From contig CBFHVA010000014.1 of the NCBI GenBank assembly GCA_965659415.1, positions 1 to 64,000 of the forward strand: a stretch of 64,000 bases of DNA, written 5' to 3'. The position numbers and the translations under genes were made by a program. This stretch comes from Phaeocystidibacter sp965659415. Lineage in GTDB: Bacteria > Bacteroidota > Bacteroidia > Flavobacteriales > Schleiferiaceae. Below, one piece after another: positions 8,722-17,799 of this stretch; positions within the stretch are counted from its first letter, which is position 1, and each line of letters opens with the position of its first letter. Under the pieces are notes generated by a model, which saw only the letters and a program-made list of their open reading frames with translations, was not told where the DNA came from and ran no database searches.

Positions 8722-9822
8722 TTATTCTACCCAATCTGCTATGAACAGGTTGGTGTTGCGGGTACCCCCGTTGTTTCTATTCGACGCAAATACGAGCTTG
8801 GTTCCATCCGGCGAAAACATCGGAAAGGAATCAAACGCCGTGTCATAAGTTATTTGCTCTACTTCTCCCGATGCCAGATCGAGCATGAAGAGATTGAAGG
8901 GAAAGCCTCTTTCACTCTTGTGATTGGATGAGAACAAAATCTTCTCACCACTTGGGTGGAAGAAAGGAGCCCAGTTGGCACTTCCCAAATCAGTGACTTT
9001 GCGGAGATTGCTACCATCTACGTTGCAAATGTAGAGCTCCATATTCGTAGGTTCTACCAATCCTTCGGCTAAAAGGTCAGTGTATTTCTCCCTTTCGGCT
9101 TGTGTTTTAGGGCGTGATGAACGGAACACGAGTTGCTGGCCATCTGGAGAGAAAAACGCTCCTCCGTCATACCCCAGTTCAGATGTGATTTGTGTAATGT
9201 TCGATCCGTCTATATCGCAAGTGTACAATTCGAGATCACCGGTACGTATGCTCGTAAATACAATCTTGTCTCCCTGCGGCGAGAGCGTGGCCTCCGCATC
9301 GTATCCAGGTCCTGAAACTAAAGTGTCGACAATTTCACCCTTTAGATTACTTACGTAGATGTCGAAGCTCTCATAGATAGGCCAAACATATCGTCCTTCA
9401 TTTCTTTCAGGAACAGGCGGGCAATTCTCGTCTGCAGCAAACGTACTCGCGTATAAAATCGTTGTATCACCCGGCATGAAGTATGCACAGGTGGTTCGTC
9501 CCGCTCCATTGCTTATTGGAAGTGGCTTGGCCAAGGAAGCGCTGTCATCTTCCCAGGCGAATGCATAAATCTGATCACATGATAAATCCCAAGCTGGATT
9601 ATTGCTTTGAAAGGTGAGCATGGATCCATCGAAGCTGAAATAGGCCTCGGCATTATCACCACCCCATGTAAGCTGTTTGATATTGGCTAAGTGGGTTTCC
9701 TCTGGATATTGGATGTTGGAAACCCATGTGGCTCCTGATGAGCCATCTGTATCATTCGAATTTCCGCTATTCTGACAATTTAGGGCAATCAACGCCAGCG
9801 GAAGGAGCAACCATTTTTTCAT
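8722..9822 (-). CDS. TolB-like PD40 beta-propeller lipoprotein
   Basis: A 366-residue exported lipoprotein. I chose the ATG at 9822 because it gives a clean lipoprotein signal (MKKWLLLPLALIALNC), whereas an in-frame start at 9858 would add 12 residues ahead of it. The body contains at least four WD40-like PD40 repeats of the type FSPDG-x-x-LVF-x-S-x-R. Such propellers occur in TolB and in Bacteroidota outer-membrane-associated proteins and usually mediate protein contacts; a specific partner cannot be named. It lies 4 nt from lgt. Confidence 0.78.
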   Translation of the reverse strand: MKKWLLLPLALIALNCQNSGNSNDTDGSSGATWVSNIQYPEETHLANIKQLTWGGDNAEAYFSFDGSMLTFQSNNPAWDLSCDQIYAFAWEDDSASLAKPLPISNGAGRTTCAYFMPGDTTILYASTFAADENCPPVPERNEGRYVWPIYESFDIYVSNLKGEIVDTLVSGPGYDAEATLSPQGDKIVFTSIRTGDLELYTCDIDGSNITQITSELGYDGGAFFSPDGQQLVFRSSRPKTQAEREKYTDLLAEGLVEPTNMELYICNVDGSNLRKVTDLGSANWAPFFHPSGEKILFSSNHKSERGFPFNLFMLDLASGEVEQITYDTAFDSFPMFSPDGTKLVFASNRNNGGTRNTNLFIADWVE

Positions 9823-9882
9823 CTGGAAAGTATTGGAGCTGCAAGATAAGTATCCCAATTGGGGATACTATAGAAATGGCTT

Positions 9883-10146
9883 TCAATCTTGGGGATTGTC
9901 GGCGTCGCTTCTTTTCGGAACCGGGTCGAATCCCCAAGTTCCCCAAGGATGGCATTTGGAAAGACGTCGCAGTCCTAGCCAGCTCCCTTTCAGCGGACCC
10001 CAAATTCGGATGGCCTCTCCCATGTATTGTGAGCAGGTAGGTGTGTGCCGACAACTGGGGGGGGTAAGCGGACTGATTACATATCGATATACACCTACTA
10101 AAAGCAAAAGGGGCAGGCTAACTAACCAGGTGATTACCGATTTCAA
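9883..10146 (-). CDS. yidD: Membrane protein insertion efficiency factor YidD
   Basis: An 87-residue protein of the YidD family, which assists YidC-dependent insertion of membrane proteins. The conserved core is clear: YRYVISPLTPPSCRHTPTCSQY, with the paired cysteines, then GLRRLSKCHPW and GFDPVP. Its start overlaps the stop codon of cysS by 4 nt (ATGA). An eight-base G-run (10057-10064) codes part of the PLTPPS segment and would be vulnerable to slippage, but the frame is intact. Confidence 0.93.
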   Translation of the reverse strand: MKSVITWLVSLPLLLLVGVYRYVISPLTPPSCRHTPTCSQYMGEAIRIWGPLKGSWLGLRRLSKCHPWGTWGFDPVPKRSDADNPQD

Positions 10147-11630
10147 GACTTCAAGGAATAGGTCGTTCCGTCCTTCCCATCTTTAAGGACAATACCTCGT
10201 TCTGCCAATTCATCGCGGATTTTATCCGACAAGGCCCAATCTCTATCTACGCGTGCTTGTTGACGAAGTTCGATTAATAGGTTCATGGCTGCGTCTAATT
10301 CCATACCACTCTCTGATGCAGCGTCGTTGGCCTTTTGCAATCCCAATACATCGAAGAAGAAGGCGTGCATTGTGGAAGAAATCAACTGTAAGTCGCTTGC
10401 GGTAAAGTTGGCTTTGCCTTCTGCCGCATTGTTGATTTGCCGAACGGCATCGAACAGTTTCGCAATGAGAATCGGTGAATTGAAGTCGTCATTCATGGCC
10501 GCGTAGCAGTCGTCTCTCCATGATTGAACATCCCAAGAGGACTCCTTCGAGGCCTGCAACCTTTCGAGTGTATCGAGCGATTCCATCATCCGGTTGTAGC
10601 CTTTTTCGGCTGCTAGAAGAGCATCATTTGAAAAATCAAGAACACTTCTGTAATGTGCTTGATGGATGAAAAAGCGCACTACGCTTGGATGGAAGCCCTT
10701 ATCGAGAAGGGGTGTATCTCCCGAGAACAGTTCATGCGGTAAAAGGGTGTTCCCCGTGCTTTTAGACATGCGTTTACCATTCAAGGTAAGCATATTGGCA
10801 TGCATCCAAGTCTTTGCTCCATCATGCTGATGTGCCGCTTTGTTTTGAGCTACTTCACACTCATGATGAGGGAATTTCAGATCCATTCCCCCGCCATGGA
10901 TATCGAACGTTTCCCCCAAGTATTTGGTAGACATTACGGAGCACTCTAGGTGCCAGCCCGGAAAACCTATACCCCAAGGCGAAGGCCAGCGCATAATATG
11001 CGCAGGGGAGGCGAGCTTCCAGAGGGCGAAGTCGAGGGCGCTGCGTTTATCCGACTGTCCGTCTAAATCTCGCGTGCCATCCATTAACTCCTCAATTTTC
11101 CTCCCCGAAACCTTCCCATAGTGGTTCGATTGATTGTATTTCTCTACATCAAAGTACACCGATCCGTTTACTTCATAAGCGAAGCCGGCATCAATGATGT
11201 CTTTAATCATTTCAATTTGCTCCACAATGTGCCCGGTAGCAGTGGGCTCTATGGAAGGCGGATGCGCGTTGAATTGCTCCATTACGTTTCGGAAGCCTAC
11301 CGTATATCGCTGTACAATTTCCATTGGCTCGAGCTCTTCCAAACGGGCTTTTTTTGCGATTTTGTCCTCGCCTTCATCGGCGTCATTTTCAAGGTGGCCA
11401 GCATCGGTAATGTTGCGGACATATCTCACTTTGTATCCCAGATGCATCAGGTAACGAAACACCATGTCAAAAGAGATAAACGTTCGGCAATTACCTAGGT
11501 GGACATCACTGTAAACCGTTGGACCACATACGTACATTCCAACATGAGGATTGTTGATGGGTACAAACGTTTCCTTTTGAGAGGATAGGCTGTTGTAGAT
11601 TTTCAGCTCGTTGGTCTCGTGCAAGGCCAT
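10143..11630 (-). CDS. cysS: Cysteine--tRNA ligase
   Basis: Class I aminoacyl-tRNA synthetase that charges tRNA-Cys. The HIGH-type signature appears as VHLGN near residue 40 and the KMSKS signature as KRMSKSTGN near residue 290. Zinc ligands are visible in YVCGPTV, WHLECSVM and HHECE. Length (495 residues) is slightly above the E. coli enzyme, within the Bacteroidota range. It follows folE by 18 nt and overlaps yidD, so it sits in the middle of the minus-strand housekeeping run. Confidence 0.97.
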   Translation of the reverse strand: MALHETNELKIYNSLSSQKETFVPINNPHVGMYVCGPTVYSDVHLGNCRTFISFDMVFRYLMHLGYKVRYVRNITDAGHLENDADEGEDKIAKKARLEELEPMEIVQRYTVGFRNVMEQFNAHPPSIEPTATGHIVEQIEMIKDIIDAGFAYEVNGSVYFDVEKYNQSNHYGKVSGRKIEELMDGTRDLDGQSDKRSALDFALWKLASPAHIMRWPSPWGIGFPGWHLECSVMSTKYLGETFDIHGGGMDLKFPHHECEVAQNKAAHQHDGAKTWMHANMLTLNGKRMSKSTGNTLLPHELFSGDTPLLDKGFHPSVVRFFIHQAHYRSVLDFSNDALLAAEKGYNRMMESLDTLERLQASKESSWDVQSWRDDCYAAMNDDFNSPILIAKLFDAVRQINNAAEGKANFTASDLQLISSTMHAFFFDVLGLQKANDAASESGMELDAAMNLLIELRQQARVDRDWALSDKIRDELAERGIVLKDGKDGTTYSLKS

Positions 11631-11648
11631 GCTTGAAAAATGATTTAA

Positions 11649-12347
11649 TTAGGCTCCGAAGGAAGTTTCCATTCGAATAAAGTCCAAAAACTCGCGACGT
11701 ACTTTTTCATCCTTGAATTTGCCGCCGTACTCTGCTGTGATTGTGCTACTCTCAATATCGCGTATGCCACGAGAATTTACACACAGGTGCTTCGCATCTA
11801 CCACGCAAGCCACATCCTCTGTTCCCAGAGCAGATTGCAAAGCTTTTACAACTTGACGAGTCATTCGTTCTTGAACTTGTGGACGTTTGGCATAGTAATC
11901 CACAATTCGATTCATCTTGCTCAAACCTACTACTTTACCATTGCTGATGTAACCCACATGAGCTCTACCTACAATAGGTAGTAAATGGTGTTCGCATGTG
12001 CTGTAAACGGTGATATTTTTCTCAACCAACATCTCACCGTATTGATAGCTGTTCTCAAAGGTGGAGAGGTTGGGCATTTTTTGCGGATTGAGTCCTCCAA
12101 AGGTCTCCTTCACAAACATTTTTGCCACCCGCTTTGGTGTACCTCTCAAACTGTCGTCTTCAAGATCGAGCCCTAAGGTGTTCATGATTCCTCTCACATG
12201 CTCCTCAATAACGCTCATTTTCTCGTCGTCGCTCGCGTCAAACGCACCTTCGCGCATAGGAGTTTCGGTGGAAGAGCTTAAGTGTGCATCTCCAACTGAT
12301 TCTATGATTTCGTCCATTAAACGGACTTTATTTTCGTCTTGGCTCAT
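11649..12347 (-). CDS. folE: GTP cyclohydrolase I
   Basis: Catalyses conversion of GTP to 7,8-dihydroneopterin triphosphate, the first step of tetrahydrofolate synthesis. The zinc-binding and catalytic motifs are present: STCEHHLLPIVGRAHVGYI and CVVDAKHLCVNSRGI. Length is 232 residues, with an acidic N-terminal extension of about 40 residues as in many Bacteroidota. It is the first gene of the minus-strand run; a -7 element lies about 47 nt upstream of the start. Confidence 0.96.
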   Translation of the reverse strand: MSQDENKVRLMDEIIESVGDAHLSSSTETPMREGAFDASDDEKMSVIEEHVRGIMNTLGLDLEDDSLRGTPKRVAKMFVKETFGGLNPQKMPNLSTFENSYQYGEMLVEKNITVYSTCEHHLLPIVGRAHVGYISNGKVVGLSKMNRIVDYYAKRPQVQERMTRQVVKALQSALGTEDVACVVDAKHLCVNSRGIRDIESSTITAEYGGKFKDEKVRREFLDFIRMETSFGA

Positions 12348-12393
12348 GCCGTATGTTTTGCTGTATGTAACGTCTCAACTTGCGTTGAGTTTG

Positions 12394-12401
12394 CAAAGGT
12401 A
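12394..12401 (-). promoter_or_regulatory. Promoter -7 element upstream of folE
   Basis: On the minus strand this reads TACCTTTG, an exact match to the Bacteroidota -7 consensus TANNTTTG. No TTG is found at the usual -33 distance, so the element may be weak or regulated. The predicted leader is about 40 nt. Confidence 0.5.
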
Positions 12402-12468
12402 CTCGTTTTCGAGAAGGTAATCCTTACGAATAAAAAGACTATGCATGCGTAATAAAATAGAGATATAG

Positions 12469-12499
12469 TTGCCCAAGAGAAAATAATTGATTCACTTTG
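12469..12499 (+). promoter_or_regulatory. Promoter upstream of the ketoacyl synthase III gene
   Basis: TTG at 12469-12471, a 20-nt spacer, then TCACTTTG at 12492-12499, one mismatch from the TANNTTTG consensus of Bacteroidota. It is 41 nt ahead of the GTG start at 12540 and is divergent from the folE element. Confidence 0.45.
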
Positions 12500-12539
12500 G
12501 AACATTCATAGATGACAAGCTTTCACAAACAGCAGAAAA

Positions 12540-13601
12540 GTGAAGAATGTAAGATTTATAGGTACCGGTCATGTAGTACCCGGGGAGAAGGTCACGAATG
12601 CTGATTTTGCAGGACACACCTTTTACAACGAAAAGGGTGAGGTGTATCCCATGGAAATGGACCAACTCTTGTCTAAGTTTCAAGAGATTACGGGAATTGG
12701 TGAGAGACGTTATGCCAGAGATGATCAACGGGCGTCTGATTTGGGTGCCGCCGCAGCTAAAATGGCGATTGAAGAGGCGCAGATTGATCCTAATTCAATT
12801 GATCTCATCATAGCTGCACACAACTTTGGAGATGTGGATAAGGGAACAGGAAGAACGGATATTCTTCCAAGCTTGGCCTCCCGAATAAAGCATCTTCTGA
12901 ATATTGATAACGATAACTGTATTCCCTTCGACATCCTGTTTGGTTGTCCGGGATGGGTTCAAGGTGTGTTATTAGGTGAGATGCACCTAATCACAGGAAG
13001 AGCCAAACGCGTTCTTGTGGTGGGGTGTGAAACGCTTTCTAGAACCCTTGATTCGTATGACCGCAACGGGATGATTTTTGCCGATGGAGCTGGTGCTTCG
13101 ATTATGGAGTTGAGTGACGAGCCTGGTATTCTTGGTTCGGCAGTAATGAATAAAGCGGGTGAAGAAGCCTACTATCTCTTCGCGGGGTCAAGTGAGAAAC
13201 CAGGAGAAGATCAGAATGAGCGCTTTATCAAAATGAAGGGTCGCAAAATATATGAGTTTGCTTTGCGCTATGTTCCTCAAGCTATGAAGCAGGCCATGGA
13301 TAATGCTGGGGTAGAAGCAAAGGATCTAGATATGATTTTCATGCATCAAGCCAATGCTAAGCTCGACCATGCCGTGGTGGAGCGATTCTATCGTCTGTAT
13401 GGAATCAAGGAAATTCCCAATGATGTATTGCCAATGTCAGTGAACTGGCTAGGGAATAGCTCGGTGGCTACCATTCCCACTCTTTATGATTTGGTTCGAA
13501 AAACGCAGTACGAAGGTCACCAACTCAAGGAAGGAGATACCATACTTTTCGCATCTGTAGGTGCAGGTATGAATATCAATGCGTTTGTGTACAAGTACTA
13601 A
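12540..13601 (+). CDS. 3-oxoacyl-ACP synthase III family protein (FabH-like)
   Basis: Thiolase-fold condensing enzyme of 353 residues. The catalytic triad can be read: Cys in DILFGCPGWVQG, His in FMHQANAKLDH and Asn in VNWLGNSS. FabH starts fatty-acid synthesis by condensing acyl-CoA with malonyl-ACP. This protein is longer than E. coli FabH (317) and belongs to the wider 'KAS III family' often annotated in Bacteroidota, so it may be a paralogue rather than the housekeeping FabH. The start is a GTG; no in-frame ATG lies nearby. A strong terminator follows. Confidence 0.85.
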   Translation: MKNVRFIGTGHVVPGEKVTNADFAGHTFYNEKGEVYPMEMDQLLSKFQEITGIGERRYARDDQRASDLGAAAAKMAIEEAQIDPNSIDLIIAAHNFGDVDKGTGRTDILPSLASRIKHLLNIDNDNCIPFDILFGCPGWVQGVLLGEMHLITGRAKRVLVVGCETLSRTLDSYDRNGMIFADGAGASIMELSDEPGILGSAVMNKAGEEAYYLFAGSSEKPGEDQNERFIKMKGRKIYEFALRYVPQAMKQAMDNAGVEAKDLDMIFMHQANAKLDHAVVERFYRLYGIKEIPNDVLPMSVNWLGNSSVATIPTLYDLVRKTQYEGHQLKEGDTILFASVGAGMNINAFVYKY

Positions 13602-13621
13602 ACACATCAAGCAACAACAAA

Positions 13622-13647
13622 AAAAGCCCCGCAATTGCGGGGCTTTT
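13622..13647. terminator. Bidirectional intrinsic terminator
   Basis: AAAAGCCCCGC-AATT-GCGGGGCTTTT forms a perfect GC-rich hairpin with A- and T-runs on its two sides. It separates two convergent genes. Confidence 0.93.
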
Positions 13648-13669
13648 CTAATTTAAGTCTTCTACTATA

Positions 13670-16600
13670 TCATTCGTTCTCTGGCAAGTCGCCTTCTAAG
13701 TATGGCGCACCGTAGGCGTATGCCTGTGTCTTTATAATCAACAAGGCATCTGCAGATTGCTCGAGCTGTGAAATAATACCTTGAAGTTCTTCGGCAACGG
13801 TGGTCAAACCATCCCGCTGAGTTTGCGTCGGAGCAGCCGAACTTGAGTACGCTCCCCATGCTGAAATTCCTAAGATTTCACTGAGTGACGTCGTGGTTTC
13901 GAACTCCCTCCGAGTTAAGCTTTGATCTCCATTAAGTACAATTGAGATATCGGCCAATTGATTGTCGATTTCACGAAGCTGAGCGAGGAACTCCATCGGT
14001 ACTCCCGGTGTTCCACGCACAATAGCTTCAAGTTCGCTAATGCGTTCTTGTTGACGATCCAGCTCCTGACTCACAGCGCTTAAATCTCTGTAGGCCGCGT
14101 CGAGTTCCGTATTGAAATCGTTCTTTTCCAAATCATCACCTACAAATGTGGCATTGTTGAGGTGGTTCAATTGAAAGCTCGTGGCTTCGGTCAAAGCTTC
14201 AGTTATGCCATTTGCCGTGCGATAGATCTGTACAGAATACGTGCCGGCAGGAGCAAAACCAGTAGTTCCCATATTAGTGGTAGGTTCTCCACGAGTGCTG
14301 AAGTAGCTCTTGCTTTGCATTTGACCATCCCAAGTAAATCGTTGTACACCCGTCCCTTGCAATTTGTTGATGCGACGGATTTCATTTCCTGCTTCATCTC
14401 GAATAACAAAGGTCAAGTAGGCCGTTTGATATCTATCTTCATTCCTGATTTCCTCGGCGCTCGGATACGTAATGGTTTCCATGTCCGCTTCGGCCGACTG
14501 TCGCTCGCTTGTTGGCGATTTAATGCTTTCCTTGATGTAATACGTGAAAGTTGCACCTATTTCTGGATTATCCGCCATGAAATATGAAGCCCCTAAGAAT
14601 CCAGGAGCTCCATAGCCCAATGGATTGGAAGTTTGAAACACCAAACCATCTTTGATTGGGAAGATGTGAGCATCCTCTTCAAATACGCCCTCATCAAGGT
14701 TTCTCAGTGGCGAATAGTCATCCAAAATGAAGAAGCCTCTTCCGAAAGTGGCTAACGCCAAATCATTCTCACGACGTTGAACGTCGATATCACGGACAGC
14801 AATTGTAGGCAAGCCCGCGCCGAGTTTCTTCCAATTCTGACCGCCATCATTGGTAAAGTATACACCCCATTCCGTTCCTACGAATAGCAGGTCAGCGTCA
14901 ACATGGTCTTGAACTAAGGTGTATACGCTTCCCTCTGGCAAGCCTTCTCCAATATTCGTCCAAGATTGTCCTCGATTATCACTGCGGTATACATACGGGT
15001 TAAAGTCGCCGTTTTTATGATTGTTGAACACAGCGAATACCACTTGGTCGTTATGGAGCGAAGGCTCCAAATCGTTCACATATGTATTCGCTGGGACACC
15101 AGGAAATTCACTGTAGGCGGTCCAGTTTTGACCGTCGTTGTCGGTTACTTGGATCAATCCATCATCAGTTCCCACATAGATCAGACCTTGGGCAAGTGGA
15201 CTTTCATTCAATGAAACGATATTTCCATAGATAGTAGTAGAGCGGTTCTTGGAAACGGCATCCATCGACCAAACTTTATCCATTACAGGAAGTTCATTGC
15301 GGTCGATTTGCTGACTCAAATCCGGAGAAATCAAACTCCATGAGTTGCCTTGATCTGTTGATTTAAACACGCGGTTAGCCGCGAAGTAAAGTGTTTTATT
15401 ATCGTGCGGACTAATCAGAAGTGGCGCATCCCAGTTCCAACGCAAAGGGGCCTCACCACGAGGCACATCCGGTTTAATCGGTACGGTTTCACCGCTTCGC
15501 TTGTCAAACCTCACCAACCAGCCGTATTGGGCTTGTGCATAAACGATATTTGGATCAATCGGATCAATTTGACTTTCAAATCCGTCCCCTGTATTGGTAA
15601 CGAACCAATCGCTATTTACAATCCCTCTATCATGCGTGGTTCTCGATGGCCCGCCTAAGGAAAAGTTGTCTTGTGTTCCTCCATACACATAGTAGAACGG
15701 CTCACTGTTGTCAACGGTAACGCGATAGAATTGAGTAATAGGTAGATTTGGTTTGTAGTGCCAATTTGAGGCATTGTCCCATGTTTCATAAAGACCGCCA
15801 TCACAGCCCATCATGAAGTGATTTGCGTCGTTCGGATCAATCCACATGGCATGATTGTCGACGTGCTTGCCACCTTCAGGAACTCGATTAAACGACCTTC
15901 CGCCATCGGTAGTAAATGCGGCGTAGGTATCCATGCTGTAAACCGTATTTAAGTCGTGGGGAGAAGCAAAAATTTCCACGTAGTAATTCCCACTTGTTTC
16001 ATGACCACTCATTCGCGACCAGCTTGCACCGCGATTGTTAGAGCGATAGAAACCACTACCCTCGATACATGCGTAGAGCACATCGGGGTTAACTGGGCTA
16101 ATATCCATGCCAATTCGGCCTACATCTCCCGAAGGCAGTCCTCTGGAGAGCTTTTCAAAATTTGCGCCTCCATCTGTACTCTTGTAGATAGCTGATTCTG
16201 GACCTCCTGAAATGTAAGTCCATACGTGTCTTCTTCTTTGGTGCGCGGTGGCATAAATTACATCCGGATTTCTCGGGTCGAGATGTACCTCGTTTACACC
16301 TGTATGCTCGGAAATATCGAGAATCTTTTCCCAGGAAGCCCCACCATCGGTAGTCTTATACAATCCGCGGTCACCGCCGGCACTCCAAAGCGGACCGTAA
16401 GCTGCTACATAAACTACATCTGAATTACGCGGGTCCACCGCAATCATTCCGATGTGCTCGGAGTTCTCAAGTCCAACTTTCGTCCATGACTTGCCTCCGT
16501 CCTCACTTTTATACAATCCATCCCCATAGGCCACAGATCGTTGGTTGTTGTTTTCACCCGTACCTACCCAAAGGACATTTGAATTATTGGGATCGATGGT

Positions 16601-16897
16601 AATACAGCCGATGCTGTAACTGCCCTGACCATCAAAGATTGGGTTGAAGGTCACACCGTGATTGGTTGTTTTCCACACACCGCCGCTTGCTGCGGCTACG
16701 TAGTAAACATCGTGATTGTTGGGGGCAACAGCTAAATCAGCGATGCGACCAGATGTGGTAGCAGGACCAATTTCGCGAAAAGCGATGCCGGAAAGGTTGA
16801 CAGATTCTAAGTACCATCCGTCGCCTTCATCTTGAGCTATAAGACTTGTAGAAACAAATAAAGCTAGAATGATCGAAGTGATATTCTTCATGGGCAT
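13670..16897 (-). CDS. Large secreted Asp-box/sortilin-like beta-propeller protein
   Basis: A 1075-residue exported protein. A signal peptide covers residues 1-21 (ending LIAQDE). Residues about 30-700 form tandem propeller blades rich in Asp-box motifs (KSEDGGKSW, KTTDGGASW, KSTDGGANF, RSNNRGASW, FTNDGGQNW) typical of the sortilin/VPS10-like and YVTN/BNR propellers often labelled 'glycosyl hydrolase' in Bacteroidota. A helical region near residues 930-1010 contains heptad-like stretches. No glycosidase active site can be named. No C-terminal type IX secretion sorting domain is obvious. The minus-strand sequence TAACTTCG just upstream is one mismatch from a -7 element. Confidence 0.82.
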   Translation of the reverse strand: MPMKNITSIILALFVSTSLIAQDEGDGWYLESVNLSGIAFREIGPATTSGRIADLAVAPNNHDVYYVAAASGGVWKTTNHGVTFNPIFDGQGSYSIGCITIDPNNSNVLWVGTGENNNQRSVAYGDGLYKSEDGGKSWTKVGLENSEHIGMIAVDPRNSDVVYVAAYGPLWSAGGDRGLYKTTDGGASWEKILDISEHTGVNEVHLDPRNPDVIYATAHQRRRHVWTYISGGPESAIYKSTDGGANFEKLSRGLPSGDVGRIGMDISPVNPDVLYACIEGSGFYRSNNRGASWSRMSGHETSGNYYVEIFASPHDLNTVYSMDTYAAFTTDGGRSFNRVPEGGKHVDNHAMWIDPNDANHFMMGCDGGLYETWDNASNWHYKPNLPITQFYRVTVDNSEPFYYVYGGTQDNFSLGGPSRTTHDRGIVNSDWFVTNTGDGFESQIDPIDPNIVYAQAQYGWLVRFDKRSGETVPIKPDVPRGEAPLRWNWDAPLLISPHDNKTLYFAANRVFKSTDQGNSWSLISPDLSQQIDRNELPVMDKVWSMDAVSKNRSTTIYGNIVSLNESPLAQGLIYVGTDDGLIQVTDNDGQNWTAYSEFPGVPANTYVNDLEPSLHNDQVVFAVFNNHKNGDFNPYVYRSDNRGQSWTNIGEGLPEGSVYTLVQDHVDADLLFVGTEWGVYFTNDGGQNWKKLGAGLPTIAVRDIDVQRRENDLALATFGRGFFILDDYSPLRNLDEGVFEEDAHIFPIKDGLVFQTSNPLGYGAPGFLGASYFMADNPEIGATFTYYIKESIKSPTSERQSAEADMETITYPSAEEIRNEDRYQTAYLTFVIRDEAGNEIRRINKLQGTGVQRFTWDGQMQSKSYFSTRGEPTTNMGTTGFAPAGTYSVQIYRTANGITEALTEATSFQLNHLNNATFVGDDLEKNDFNTELDAAYRDLSAVSQELDRQQERISELEAIVRGTPGVPMEFLAQLREIDNQLADISIVLNGDQSLTRREFETTTSLSEILGISAWGAYSSSAAPTQTQRDGLTTVAEELQGIISQLEQSADALLIIKTQAYAYGAPYLEGDLPENE

Positions 16898-16947
16898 TGA
16901 GTTGAGTAAGTGTCGAAGTTAGGGATAAAGAAAGAACTGAAATTATC

Positions 16948-17750
16948 CTACGTTGCCATTAAGTGTGAAATTCGGTCGATGAGTTCACCTGATTTGAACG
17001 GTTTAGTCAATAAATCGTTCATTCCAGCTTCCATTCTTGAAGTTGGTTTGAGAGACTTAGGTAATGGACTGCGGAGTCTATCATGCCAAAGTGAGCATAC
17101 ATCTCTCCCATTTGCAGGTAAGAGTGTGATTTAAGCTCAACGATGTCCAATTTTTCACGGTATTCCAAGCCCGCTAGGAAATGATGTTTAGCACTATCTA
17201 GATCTTCTAATTCCGTATAAATCAAGCCCAGGTTGTTATACGCTACCGCTTTGGACCACCGCAGGGTGTCGAGCTCTTCCATTGAAATGACTTGTACATA
17301 GTACTTCTTTGCCTCATCAAATTGTCGGATGTCGAAGAAGATGTTACCGACGTCGACCAAGCTAAATGATCTGGGAAGGGGTTCTGAGATTTGTTCGAAA
17401 ATATCCGCCGCAAACAGGTGATGTTTAAGCGCATTTTCTGGCAAATCCATTCTGCGGTAAATCAGTCCTAAGTGATTGTGCAAACTGGCCTTAAAGTGCA
17501 AAAGCTCAGCATCATTGGTGTTGTTCAATAGGATGTTGATCAACGAAATGGACTTGGCAGGGTCGTAGTTAGAGAATTGAGCAACACTCCCTTCGAAATA
17601 CTCATAATCGTCTTTGTCTAGTGCGTTATTTGTAACGTGGACTAAGAATGAATCCAGTTCGAATTTTACGTTTTGGATGGGGTTTTGAGCACTCGTGCAA
17701 AACGGCAAAGCCAAGAGCAAGATGAAGTAGGGTAGTTGGTTGGGCTTCAT
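16948..17750 (-). pseudogene. TPR hybrid sensor histidine kinase, collapsed by internal deletion
   Basis: The intact ORF (17019-17750, 243 residues) has a signal peptide (ending SAQN) and about four or five tetratricopeptide repeats, the sensor part of a common Bacteroidota class of hybrid kinases. It stops at 17019-17021. Overlapping in another frame and running to a TAG at 16948-16950 is the end of a response-regulator receiver domain, read as SRMEAGMNDLLTKPF followed by KSGELIDRISHLMAT. The LTKPF segment is the conserved lysine-proline region of receiver domains. The transmembrane segment, HisKA, HATPase and most of the receiver are absent. I infer an out-of-frame internal deletion of more than 1 kb. 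The TPR part could still be secreted, but the kinase is lost. Confidence 0.75.
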
Positions 17751-17799
17751 ATAAAAGCCAAAATAGTCACATTCTAGAAATATTCATAACGCCGACCGC

